A stretch of 64,000 nucleotides of DNA from Pedobacter schmidteae. Lineage in GTDB: Bacteria; Bacteroidota; Bacteroidia; Sphingobacteriales; Sphingobacteriaceae. The notes under the pieces were generated by a model, which saw only the letters and a list, made by a program, of their open reading frames with translations, was not told the DNA's origin and searched no databases. The translations under genes and the position numbers were made by a program. Positions 18,761 through 25,754 of this stretch are shown here, in pieces; positions within the stretch are counted from its first letter, which is position 1, and every line of letters begins with the position of its first letter. The DNA lies in NCBI RefSeq assembly GCF_900564155.1, contig NZ_LS999839.1, positions 434,001 through 498,000 of the forward strand, read 5' to 3'.

Positions 18761-19333
18761 ATGAAAAAGTTAACATTATCTGTTATGGCCTTGCTGATGC
18801 TGGCCGTAACCTGCCAGGTTCAGGCACAGGATGATGCCATGATGAAAGCATGGCAAACCTATATGACACCGGGCGATGCACACAAAATGATGGCTAAGGA
18901 TAACGGGAAGTGGAATGCAGATGTAACGATGTGGATGGCGCCAGATAGCCCTCCAACCAAAAGCAAAGCCGTTTGCGAAAACAGCATGATTTTTGGCGGC
19001 AGATACCAGAAATCAATGCACAAAGGAACCATGATGGGCAAACCTTTTGAAGGCATGAGCCTGTTGGGTTATGACAATGCGAAAAAGGTATTTGTGTCCA
19101 GCTGGATAGATAATATGGGCACGGGTATTATGACCATGGAGGGCACTTGGGACGAAGCCACAAAGTCTATCAATTTTAATGGCAAATGTGTAGATCCTGC
19201 AACGGGTAAAGACATGGACATCAGACAAGTGTTTAAATTTGTAGATGACAACAACCAATTACTGGAAATGTATTGCACTACAGACGGCAAAGAAATGAAA
19301 ACCATGGAAATCAAACTTTCCAGACAGAAATAG
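18761..19333 (+). CDS. Secreted DUF1579 family protein
   Basis: 190 residues with a Sec signal peptide (cleavage after QVQA, near residue 22) and a DUF1579-type body: the WNADVTMWM start, SMIFGGRYQKSMHKG, the GYDNAKKVFVSSWIDNMGTG core and a C-terminal lipocalin-like strand set. Members are small secreted beta-barrel proteins of unknown biochemical function, common in Bacteroidota and Planctomycetes. The gene stands alone, with a possible promoter upstream and a strong terminator immediately after the stop. Methionine content is high in the N-terminal half, which may be incidental. Confidence 0.82.
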   Translation: MKKLTLSVMALLMLAVTCQVQAQDDAMMKAWQTYMTPGDAHKMMAKDNGKWNADVTMWMAPDSPPTKSKAVCENSMIFGGRYQKSMHKGTMMGKPFEGMSLLGYDNAKKVFVSSWIDNMGTGIMTMEGTWDEATKSINFNGKCVDPATGKDMDIRQVFKFVDDNNQLLEMYCTTDGKEMKTMEIKLSRQK

Positions 19334-19335
19334 CC

Positions 19336-19364
19336 AAAAAGCCGGCATTAAATGCCGGCTTTTT
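19336..19364. terminator. Bidirectional rho-independent terminator
   Basis: AAAAA-GCCGGCAT (19336-19348), loop TAA, ATGCCGGC-TTTTT (19352-19364): a perfect stem flanked by A and T runs, between the convergent DUF1579 and oxygenase genes. Confidence 0.93.
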
Positions 19365-19376
19365 ATATTCATTCCT

Positions 19377-20339
19377 TTATTTTTTCAGACCGATCTCTCT
19401 CAGCCTTTCATCCAGGTACTCTCCGGCAGTCATATCTTCATACACTTTAGGATGGCTCGCATCAATGCAGGAATCCAGACTGGTCAAATCCATGTTACTC
19501 CTTGGGTGTAAAAAGAAGGGTACCGAGAACCTCGAAGTCTTCATTAGCTCACGTGGAGGATTGACCACCCTATGTGTTGTTGATCTCAATTTGTTATTGG
19601 TCAAACGCTGTAGCATATCTCCTACATTCACCACAATATCAGTATGATGCGCCTTAATTGGCAACCACTCGTCACTTCTGGTCAGCACCTCCAGTCCGTC
19701 AGCACTGGCACCAATCAATAAAGTAATCAGGTTAATGTCTTCATGTGCACCCGCACGCACCGCATCATCAGGCAAAGCATCCGGATTTTCGATTGGAAAA
19801 TAATGAATCCCCCTTAAAATTGAATTTCCATTGTGCACATAATGGTCAAAATAATCAATTGGCAGGTTCAAGTAGGTGGCAATGGCCCGCAACAAATGTT
19901 TTCCATTGTTTTCCAACCGTTCGTAAATTTCTCTCGTCACCTGATTAAATTCCGGAATTTCCTCCAGATATTCATTATCAGGATACTGTTCTTTTATCGG
20001 ATCACCATCCGTTACTTCCTGACCAATTTGCCAGAACTCTTTCAGATCGGCAGTCTTAGCCCCTTTTGCAGTTTCTTTACCTGGGCTGGTATAGCCACGC
20101 TGACCGGCCAGTTCGGCTTTTTCGTATTTCATTTTCTGTTCGGGCGAAAGGCCAAATGCAGCTTGAATGTTTCGATACAGTTTGTCAATCAACTCCTGAC
20201 TAACGCCATGATTGGTAATGGTCACAAAACCCGAGTCGTTAAATGCCCTGCCCAATTCGTCAGAGAATTTTTTACGTTGGTCTTCATTGCCGTTAATGTA
20301 TGAACCCAGATCTAAACAGGGAATATAAGGTGTAGACAT
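19377..20339 (-). CDS. 2-oxoglutarate/Fe(II) oxygenase, isopenicillin N synthase family
   Basis: 320 residues with the non-haem dioxygenase fold: an N-terminal DIOX_N part (DSGFVTITNHGVS), then the iron triad HxD in AGAHEDINLITLL and the distal His in RSTTHRVVNPP, with the cosubstrate-binding RxS motif in SRFSVPFFLHPR. These enzymes use Fe(II) and usually 2-oxoglutarate to oxidise small molecules; in bacteria many homologues have no known substrate. The protein has no signal peptide and should be cytoplasmic. It is a single gene, convergent with DUF1579 and divergent from msrA. All active-site residues are present. Confidence 0.88.
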   Translation of the reverse strand: MSTPYIPCLDLGSYINGNEDQRKKFSDELGRAFNDSGFVTITNHGVSQELIDKLYRNIQAAFGLSPEQKMKYEKAELAGQRGYTSPGKETAKGAKTADLKEFWQIGQEVTDGDPIKEQYPDNEYLEEIPEFNQVTREIYERLENNGKHLLRAIATYLNLPIDYFDHYVHNGNSILRGIHYFPIENPDALPDDAVRAGAHEDINLITLLIGASADGLEVLTRSDEWLPIKAHHTDIVVNVGDMLQRLTNNKLRSTTHRVVNPPRELMKTSRFSVPFFLHPRSNMDLTSLDSCIDASHPKVYEDMTAGEYLDERLREIGLKK

Positions 20340-20589
20340 CTTCTTTTATTTTTATAGGTAACAATGATCTAATTTAAGAAACTATTGTTAATAAACATTA
20401 AATACAAAAGTCTATCTTACATAAGCAACTGCAAATAAATATTTTAAGTTACCAACAGCCAACCTATATAAAAAGACTCAAATTATCAGTTGATTGTAAT
20501 TTAGAAAGTTATTCTGCTATAATGAAAACTAAAAAGTCATGTCTTCCGTAAATTAGCAGAGATGAATGTCTACCATTAAGTTTACAGCC

Positions 20590-21189
20590 ATGAAGTATTT
20601 ATCAATTATGATTATAGTGCTCTTATCAACCGTCAACACCAACGCGCAATCAAAAAAACTACAGAAAGCCACTTTTGGCATGGGATGCTTCTGGTGTTCG
20701 GAAGCCTTGTTTCAAAAGCTGAATGGGGTAACCGCAGTCCGCTCCGGCTATGAAGGTGGTAATGTAGCCAATCCTTCTTATGAAGATGTTTGTAGTGGAA
20801 CTACCGGACATGCAGAAGTGATTGAAGTAACTTATGACCCAACAAAAATCAAATATGATGAACTTTTGGAGGTGTTCTGGAAAAGTCACGATCCAACCAC
20901 ATTGAACCGCCAGGGCGCTGATGTAGGGACTCAATACCGCTCGGTCATATTTTACCATACCGATGAGCAAAAACAAATTGCCGAAAAATATAAAAAGGAA
21001 CTCAACGATAGCAAGGCTTTTGGTAAACCTGTGGTTACAGCTATCGATAAGGCAGCTCCGTTTTATGTGGCAGAAAACTATCACCAGGACTATTTCAATA
21101 AAAATAGCAGTCAGCCTTACTGCCGGCTGGTCATTTTACCTAAAATGGAAAAGCTGGAGAAATTGTTTAAAGCAAAACTAAAACACTAG
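20590..21189 (+). CDS. msrA: Exported peptide-methionine (S)-S-oxide reductase
   Basis: 199 residues from the ATG at 20590, preferred over the ATG at 20566 because it opens directly into a signal peptide (MKYLSIMIIVLLSTVNTNAQ). The MsrA signature GCFWC is at residues 32-36 with catalytic Cys33, and the body has the expected RSGYEGG, GHAEVIEVTYDP and HDPTTLNRQGADVGTQYRS blocks. MsrA reduces methionine-S-sulfoxide in proteins, here apparently in the periplasm, where it would repair oxidised envelope proteins. The only MsrB-like element expected nearby is absent. The NlpE-like and pterin dehydratase genes follow closely and may be co-transcribed. Confidence 0.94.
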   Translation: MKYLSIMIIVLLSTVNTNAQSKKLQKATFGMGCFWCSEALFQKLNGVTAVRSGYEGGNVANPSYEDVCSGTTGHAEVIEVTYDPTKIKYDELLEVFWKSHDPTTLNRQGADVGTQYRSVIFYHTDEQKQIAEKYKKELNDSKAFGKPVVTAIDKAAPFYVAENYHQDYFNKNSSQPYCRLVILPKMEKLEKLFKAKLKH

Positions 21190-21226
21190 GCATTTGTTTA
21201 TTCACGTAAACCAATATCTATATCAC

Positions 21227-21700
21227 GTGAAAAAACAATTCATCATTTTTACCGCAGCTTCGTTATTGATCTGGAGCTGCAATTCGGACACTAAACAGAA
21301 AACATTAACCGACAGCAATGCGGTTAGCGATGGTATTGACACAACCGCCGTCGACCGCGTACCTGGTGCGGACATGCACAATGCGCAAAATTCATTGGAT
21401 TGGAATGGCACCTATAAAGGAGTAACCCCTTGTGCAGATTGCGAAGGCATAGAAACCGAAGTAACCCTGAATAACGACATGACTTTTATCCTGAAAACAA
21501 AATACAAAGGGAAAAGCAATAAGTCTTTTGAGGAAACCGGGACTTTTAAATGGGACAACAAGGGCACCAACGTCACCCTTGAAGGCCTCAAAGACCGTCC
21601 AACACAGTTTTTTGTTGGCGAAAATACCTTAACCCAGTTGGATATGGATGGCCATAAAATTACCGGTGATCTGGCAGATAAGTATGTACTGAAAAAATAA
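21227..21700 (+). CDS. NlpE-like copper-resistance/envelope lipoprotein
   Basis: 157 residues starting at GTG 21227, the only start that places a lipoprotein signal at the N-terminus ([17 protein letters not shown], lipobox IWSC); an upstream TTG at 21194 would bury it. The mature part carries the NlpE N-terminal domain: [20 protein letters not shown] with the conserved CxxC, then beta strands ending in [11 protein letters not shown]. In E. coli NlpE senses copper and lipoprotein stress at the outer membrane; in Bacteroidota this short form lacks the C-terminal domain. Gap to msrA is 37 bp and to the next gene 4 bp, consistent with an envelope redox-stress operon. Confidence 0.85.
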   Translation: MKKQFIIFTAASLLIWSCNSDTKQKTLTDSNAVSDGIDTTAVDRVPGADMHNAQNSLDWNGTYKGVTPCADCEGIETEVTLNNDMTFILKTKYKGKSNKSFEETGTFKWDNKGTNVTLEGLKDRPTQFFVGENTLTQLDMDGHKITGDLADKYVLKK

Positions 21701-21704
21701 GCAC

Positions 21705-21965
21705 ATGGAAAAGATGCAGCAAAAGCAATGGGAAGAAAAAGATAAAAAGCTATACAAAGCTGTCATCTTTAAAGATTTTCAGGAAGCATTTACGTTTATG
21801 GTGCGGGTAGCCTTTTTGGCCGAAAAACAGAACCACCATCCCAAATGGACCAATGAATGGAATAAAGTAGAACTCTGGTTGTCTACCCACGACGCCGGCG
21901 ATGTGGTTACTGAAAAAGACAGGGAGCTGGCCAAAGCAATTGATCAGCTGCTGGGGCATACATAG
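21705..21965 (+). CDS. Pterin-4a-carbinolamine dehydratase
   Basis: 86 residues, somewhat short for the family (about 95-110) but with its core: [27 protein letters not shown], where the His-His-Pro motif forms the active site, then a [18 protein letters not shown] segment. The enzyme dehydrates 4a-hydroxytetrahydropterin formed by aromatic amino-acid hydroxylases. It begins 4 bp after the NlpE-like gene, so it shares its message. No phenylalanine hydroxylase gene lies nearby; in many bacteria the protein is an orphan with a suspected regulatory or cofactor role. Confidence 0.88.
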   Translation: MEKMQQKQWEEKDKKLYKAVIFKDFQEAFTFMVRVAFLAEKQNHHPKWTNEWNKVELWLSTHDAGDVVTEKDRELAKAIDQLLGHT

Positions 21966-21980
21966 GGTACCCAAATATGT

Positions 21981-22018
21981 AATAGCCCCCTTGGGTTCAA
22001 AAACACAAGGGGGCTATT
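21981..22018. terminator. Rho-independent terminator
   Basis: Thirteen-bp perfect stem AATAGCCCCCTTG (21981-21993) with CAAGGGGGCTATT (22006-22018) and a 12-nt loop, between convergent genes. It lacks a long T run but the AT ends of the stem partly replace it. Confidence 0.8.
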
Positions 22019-22037
22019 AACGTAAAGCGAAGTCCAA

Positions 22038-23324
22038 TTAAGGGAACTTAACACCTCGGTATTTGGTTATATCTACAGATGGAATACTTGAACCATATTT
22101 ATCATTAATTGCTTTGATAAAGGCATTGGCAGTAATTGCGTAGCCCAATGGGGTCAGATGAATACCATCCAGAGAAAACATATTGCCTTGTATAAATGCA
22201 GCACTAACTGGTATCCCATTAGCCGATTTGCCACCAGCATATTCGTTTAACATAGTATATGCATCCATGACAGCCAAGTTATTGGCATTGGCAACCGATT
22301 TGATACTGGTATTATATGAAGCAATATAATCGTTCACCACAACCACCTCGGCTTTATCCAACACATATTTACTTTCTACCGGATTACGAGGATCCAATCC
22401 ATAAGGAATACCAACGCCATTAGGCTTGCCCATTACGCCGGCAGAACTTAAAGATAGTGTAAATAAATCTTCGGCAGTTGCAGCTCTTGGAGCACCCGTG
22501 CCAGGCTGAATATAGATATCTTTTACACCAGCTCCACCCGGACTGGCATTAATGGTAGCAAGTAATGTTTTTAAAGTAACTGTTCTAAAATAAGCAGTTG
22601 TAGTTACGTCAGGAATAGTAGCCACCACACCCTTTGCTCCGGTAGAAACCAGCTTGGCAATAACCGCTGTATAAGCTCCTGAAAAAGTAGCTTTAGGTGT
22701 AGGTGCATCAGCCGCCGCCCCGGCGCTGGCATAACTTAGGATATCATTGTTACCTAACCAGCAACTAAAAAAGGTCCAGGGCCTGGCCGTGGCAAAAGCC
22801 ATATAAGTGGTTGTACCTACAGTTGCATCTGTTAACAAACGCTCAAAATAATTATTTAAGGTTCCATATCCCGCTATATTTGCATGAATTAACTTAATGC
22901 CGGGTACACCAAAGTTTTCAATATCTCCCGTATACCTGGTATACAGATTATTGCCCCCTACCTGTCCACGAATAGCCAGGTTTGACGTTTCCGGAACAAT
23001 AGTTGGTACACCGTTAGTCAATGCAGTTAATTTCAGGTAACCTGAACCGTTAAACTTATCGGCAGGAAAAAAAGGTGTACTAAAACTGCCACCACCTACA
23101 GCTTTCATTTGTGCTGCAATCATTTCCGGATAGGAGTTCTTTTGCCCTTCCAGGTATAAACCACCATCCGAAAAACCTGCAGTTAATGAATTACCTAAAG
23201 CAATGTAACGGGTAAAATCGGCAGTTCCCTTTGTTGGGGCAACGGTATCGATGGTAGGCTTGCAGGAAACCAGACCAAGTATGGCCAGGGCAAGCGCACT
23301 TTTATAAAAATATGTTGAGTTCAT
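22038..23324 (-). CDS. SGNH/GDSL-family lipoprotein hydrolase
   Basis: 428 residues. Lipoprotein signal with Cys21 (LGLVSC) followed by KPT. The SGNH hydrolase family is recognised from the block I motif IALGNSLTAG (nucleophile Ser46), GNND at the third block (WLGNNDILSY) and the catalytic Asp-His block LDGIHLTPLGYA near the C-terminus. Such enzymes hydrolyse lipid or acyl-carbohydrate esters at the cell surface. The gene is 17 bp downstream of an OmpP1/FadL-type channel on the same strand, so the two probably work together: the esterase frees fatty acids and the channel imports them. This pairing is inferred. Confidence 0.87.
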   Translation of the reverse strand: MNSTYFYKSALALAILGLVSCKPTIDTVAPTKGTADFTRYIALGNSLTAGFSDGGLYLEGQKNSYPEMIAAQMKAVGGGSFSTPFFPADKFNGSGYLKLTALTNGVPTIVPETSNLAIRGQVGGNNLYTRYTGDIENFGVPGIKLIHANIAGYGTLNNYFERLLTDATVGTTTYMAFATARPWTFFSCWLGNNDILSYASAGAAADAPTPKATFSGAYTAVIAKLVSTGAKGVVATIPDVTTTAYFRTVTLKTLLATINASPGGAGVKDIYIQPGTGAPRAATAEDLFTLSLSSAGVMGKPNGVGIPYGLDPRNPVESKYVLDKAEVVVVNDYIASYNTSIKSVANANNLAVMDAYTMLNEYAGGKSANGIPVSAAFIQGNMFSLDGIHLTPLGYAITANAFIKAINDKYGSSIPSVDITKYRGVKFP

Positions 23325-23341
23325 GATGTTGCAGTTAAAAA

Positions 23342-24547
23342 TTAGAATTTATAAGACAAAGCCACTCCCGGGATGTAGGCCACAGTTTTAAAAGTGCCAC
23401 TCAGATTTGTCTCAATATTGTTTTCCGTTCTCGATTCCAGGTTTTCATACAAGAAAGAAAAATCAATACCCAAACGTTGCGAAGGTTTTAAACCGATACC
23501 CGCACTGAGCAATAACCGGTTTGCATCGGGCACTTCTGGTGTAACATAACCTTTGCCTACCGGCGACAAGGCATAACCCGCACCTGCCCTTAAAGTTAAA
23601 AAAGAAGTGGTTTCATTTTGTATCCCTACTCTAAAAGTAGCCGCATCATGGTAGTTGCGCGGCGATACAGTTTGGGTATTGTTGTTATAATAAAAGCCCA
23701 ACTCCTTATAAGTATGCCACCAAACCCAATTCACATCCAATGCAATGGTTGTCTTGTCGGATGGATAAAAACCAAAACCGATGGTACTGGTGGCCGGTAA
23801 TGGCAAGGTTGCATTAAATTTGCCTGGCAACAAGGGCTGCACAGAAGCAGGGGCATTAAAGAAATTGGCATCTCCGTTTTCAACTTTAGCAGTAACCTGC
23901 GAACGGTGCGTAATACCAACGCTTACGCCCGAAATTGTTTTGATAAAAATACCGGCATTCCATCCGAAATCTTTTGCATCGCCCTTCAGCTGTGCGCTGG
24001 TTTGCTGGCCATTGCTGGTATACGGAAGCGCTTTTCTAAGATCTACTTTACCCAAAGCATACACCAAACCGCCGCCAATACCAATGTTATCGGTAATTTT
24101 TAAGCTCAATGTAGGCTGAATATAAATGGCCTGCAAATCGAGCGAAGTAACGGTATACTTTCCCGTCCAGTCTTCTTTCCAGTGCATCGCACCCCCAAAA
24201 GGGGTATATACGCCAATACCAAACCTCAAACGGTTTTCAGGAGATCCAAAAACGGCATAAGCTGCCAAAGGGGTCGGAATCTTGCTTTTGTTATATTCGG
24301 TAATGGTTGATCCGGTTTCTTTAAAAGCGGTTTTAAGCCAGATGCCATTAACCCCGGCCTGTACGCCATTCTGTTTAAGGAAAGAAACTGCGCCCGGATT
24401 AAAAAATACAGCGGCCTCATCTAATGCCAGTCCGGCACCCGCACCGCCCATTGCGGTTTGCTTGTGCCCCTGCAGGTTTACCTGGAACGACTGGGAGAAG
24501 CCCAGCACAGGAACAGCAAGCAAAAAACTCAGTAAAATCTTTTTCAT
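23342..24547 (-). CDS. OmpP1/FadL/TodX family outer-membrane transport protein
   Basis: 401 residues with a signal peptide (cleavage after PVLGFSQ, near residue 19) and the family hallmarks: an N-terminal NPGAVSF-type segment (AAVFFNPGAVSFLKQNG) that forms the hatch, repeated amphipathic strands and a C-terminal aromatic strand ending ALSYKF. FadL-type proteins are 14-strand barrels that let long-chain fatty acids or aromatic hydrocarbons cross the outer membrane by lateral diffusion. It precedes the GDSL lipoprotein gene in what looks like a two-gene operon. The leader region contains a long inverted repeat. Confidence 0.9.
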   Translation of the reverse strand: MKKILLSFLLAVPVLGFSQSFQVNLQGHKQTAMGGAGAGLALDEAAVFFNPGAVSFLKQNGVQAGVNGIWLKTAFKETGSTITEYNKSKIPTPLAAYAVFGSPENRLRFGIGVYTPFGGAMHWKEDWTGKYTVTSLDLQAIYIQPTLSLKITDNIGIGGGLVYALGKVDLRKALPYTSNGQQTSAQLKGDAKDFGWNAGIFIKTISGVSVGITHRSQVTAKVENGDANFFNAPASVQPLLPGKFNATLPLPATSTIGFGFYPSDKTTIALDVNWVWWHTYKELGFYYNNNTQTVSPRNYHDAATFRVGIQNETTSFLTLRAGAGYALSPVGKGYVTPEVPDANRLLLSAGIGLKPSQRLGIDFSFLYENLESRTENNIETNLSGTFKTVAYIPGVALSYKF

Positions 24548-24939
24548 TGGTATATAATTTGTTTTTTAAAGGTGATGAAGCTATCATGAGCAATATTTTT
24601 CACTAGTGTATATCTGATACCTGCGTTCAAGAACTCGCAAGCTCCGTTCAATACTGTTTGTGTCTGTTTGCTCATGATGGTTTCATTGGTGGATGATTTA
24701 GAAATGAATTTGGTTAATAAAAATTTTGATCGTTACACCTTACAACAATATTTGTGAAGGCTATGTTTTAGCTAATATATAACTATGCATGCATAATAAA
24801 AAAATAATTTTTCATTTAAAAGTCAAAACCTCACGAATATTACCAACCAAAAGAATAACATGCTTACATTTGCTAACACTGTTATTTTTTTCATTAAAAA
24901 CATCAGCAATCGTTTCAGAATTGAATTAAAGATTAGAAT
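24548..24939. other. 392-bp divergent intergenic region
   Basis: AT-rich region between the divergently read FadL-type and nitroreductase genes. It holds the inverted repeat described separately (24577-24684). No coding frame and no clear TTTG/TAnnTTTG promoter pair was found. Confidence 0.6.
24577..24684. repeat. 17-nt inverted repeat in FadL leader
   Basis: GAAGCTATCATGAGCAA (24577-24593) and TTGCTCATGATGGTTTC (24668-24684) are inverse complements at 15 of 17 positions, with a perfect 11-bp core. They are 74 nt apart and lie 30-137 nt upstream of the FadL-type start. This could be a leader RNA stem or two operator half-sites. Confidence 0.5.
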
Positions 24940-25572
24940 ATGAGCTTAATAGAAGCATTAAACTGGCGTTACGCCACAAAAAAAATGAATGGTGAGAAAG
25001 TTGCTCAGGACAAGGTAGACCAAATTATTGCGGCTGCCCGTCTCGCTCCTACTTCATCTGGGTTACAACCTTTTAAAATTATTGTAGTAACCAATCCGGA
25101 ATTAAAAGAAAAAGTGAAAGCTGTAGCTTATGGACAATCGCAAATTACAGATGCTTCACATGTATTGATCTTTGCAGCCTGGGACAATTATACAGAAGAA
25201 CGCATCAGATCGGTATTTGCTTATACCAATAACCAACGTGGAGTGCCAGATTCGGCAACTGCCGACTACGTGAACAATCTGATTGGCATTTATACCAACA
25301 GAACAGCAGAAGAAAACTTTCATCATGCAGCCAAACAAGCTTATATCAGTTTTGGCGTAGCCCTTGCCGAGGCGGCAATTTTGAAAGTTGACGCTACACC
25401 TATGGAAGGTTTTGAACCTGAAAAGCTGGATGAATTGTTGGGTTTAAAAGCACATGGTTTGCGCAGCACGACCATCATGCCTTTGGGCTACAGGGATGAA
25501 GCTGGCGATTGGCTGGTAAACCTGAAAAAGGTGCGCAGGCCATTGGAAGATTTCATTATCGAATTTAAATAA
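24940..25572 (+). CDS. NAD(P)H-dependent nitroreductase family oxidoreductase
   Basis: 210 residues of the FMN-binding nitroreductase fold, closest in pattern to the NfsB group: an RYATKKM start that binds FMN phosphate, APTSSGLQPFKIIVVTN, and a C-terminal GYRDEAGDWLVNLKKVRRPLEDFI. These enzymes transfer two electrons from NAD(P)H to quinones or nitro compounds; the physiological substrate is often unknown. Cytoplasmic, single gene, ended by a strong terminator. No unusual residues were seen. Confidence 0.93.
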   Translation: MSLIEALNWRYATKKMNGEKVAQDKVDQIIAAARLAPTSSGLQPFKIIVVTNPELKEKVKAVAYGQSQITDASHVLIFAAWDNYTEERIRSVFAYTNNQRGVPDSATADYVNNLIGIYTNRTAEENFHHAAKQAYISFGVALAEAAILKVDATPMEGFEPEKLDELLGLKAHGLRSTTIMPLGYRDEAGDWLVNLKKVRRPLEDFIIEFK

Positions 25573-25604
25573 GAGCAACATTGAGTTCGAATAGAATAGA
25601 TTAT

Positions 25605-25635
25605 AAATGCGGGAAGATCTCCCGCATTTTTTTTT
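25605..25635 (+). terminator. Rho-independent terminator after nitroreductase
   Basis: ATGCGGGA (25607-25614), loop AGATC, TCCCGCAT (25619-25627 region), then a run of nine T. Strong canonical form. Confidence 0.92.
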
Positions 25636-25754
25636 ATTTAAACCGCCGTCAGGACAGCATCAACTGTCAAAAAATGTTAAAGATGCAAGCTTATTAACCT
25701 ATTCCTTTCATAAATGAATATATTAGCAATATTAATTGTATATAAACATTATTG

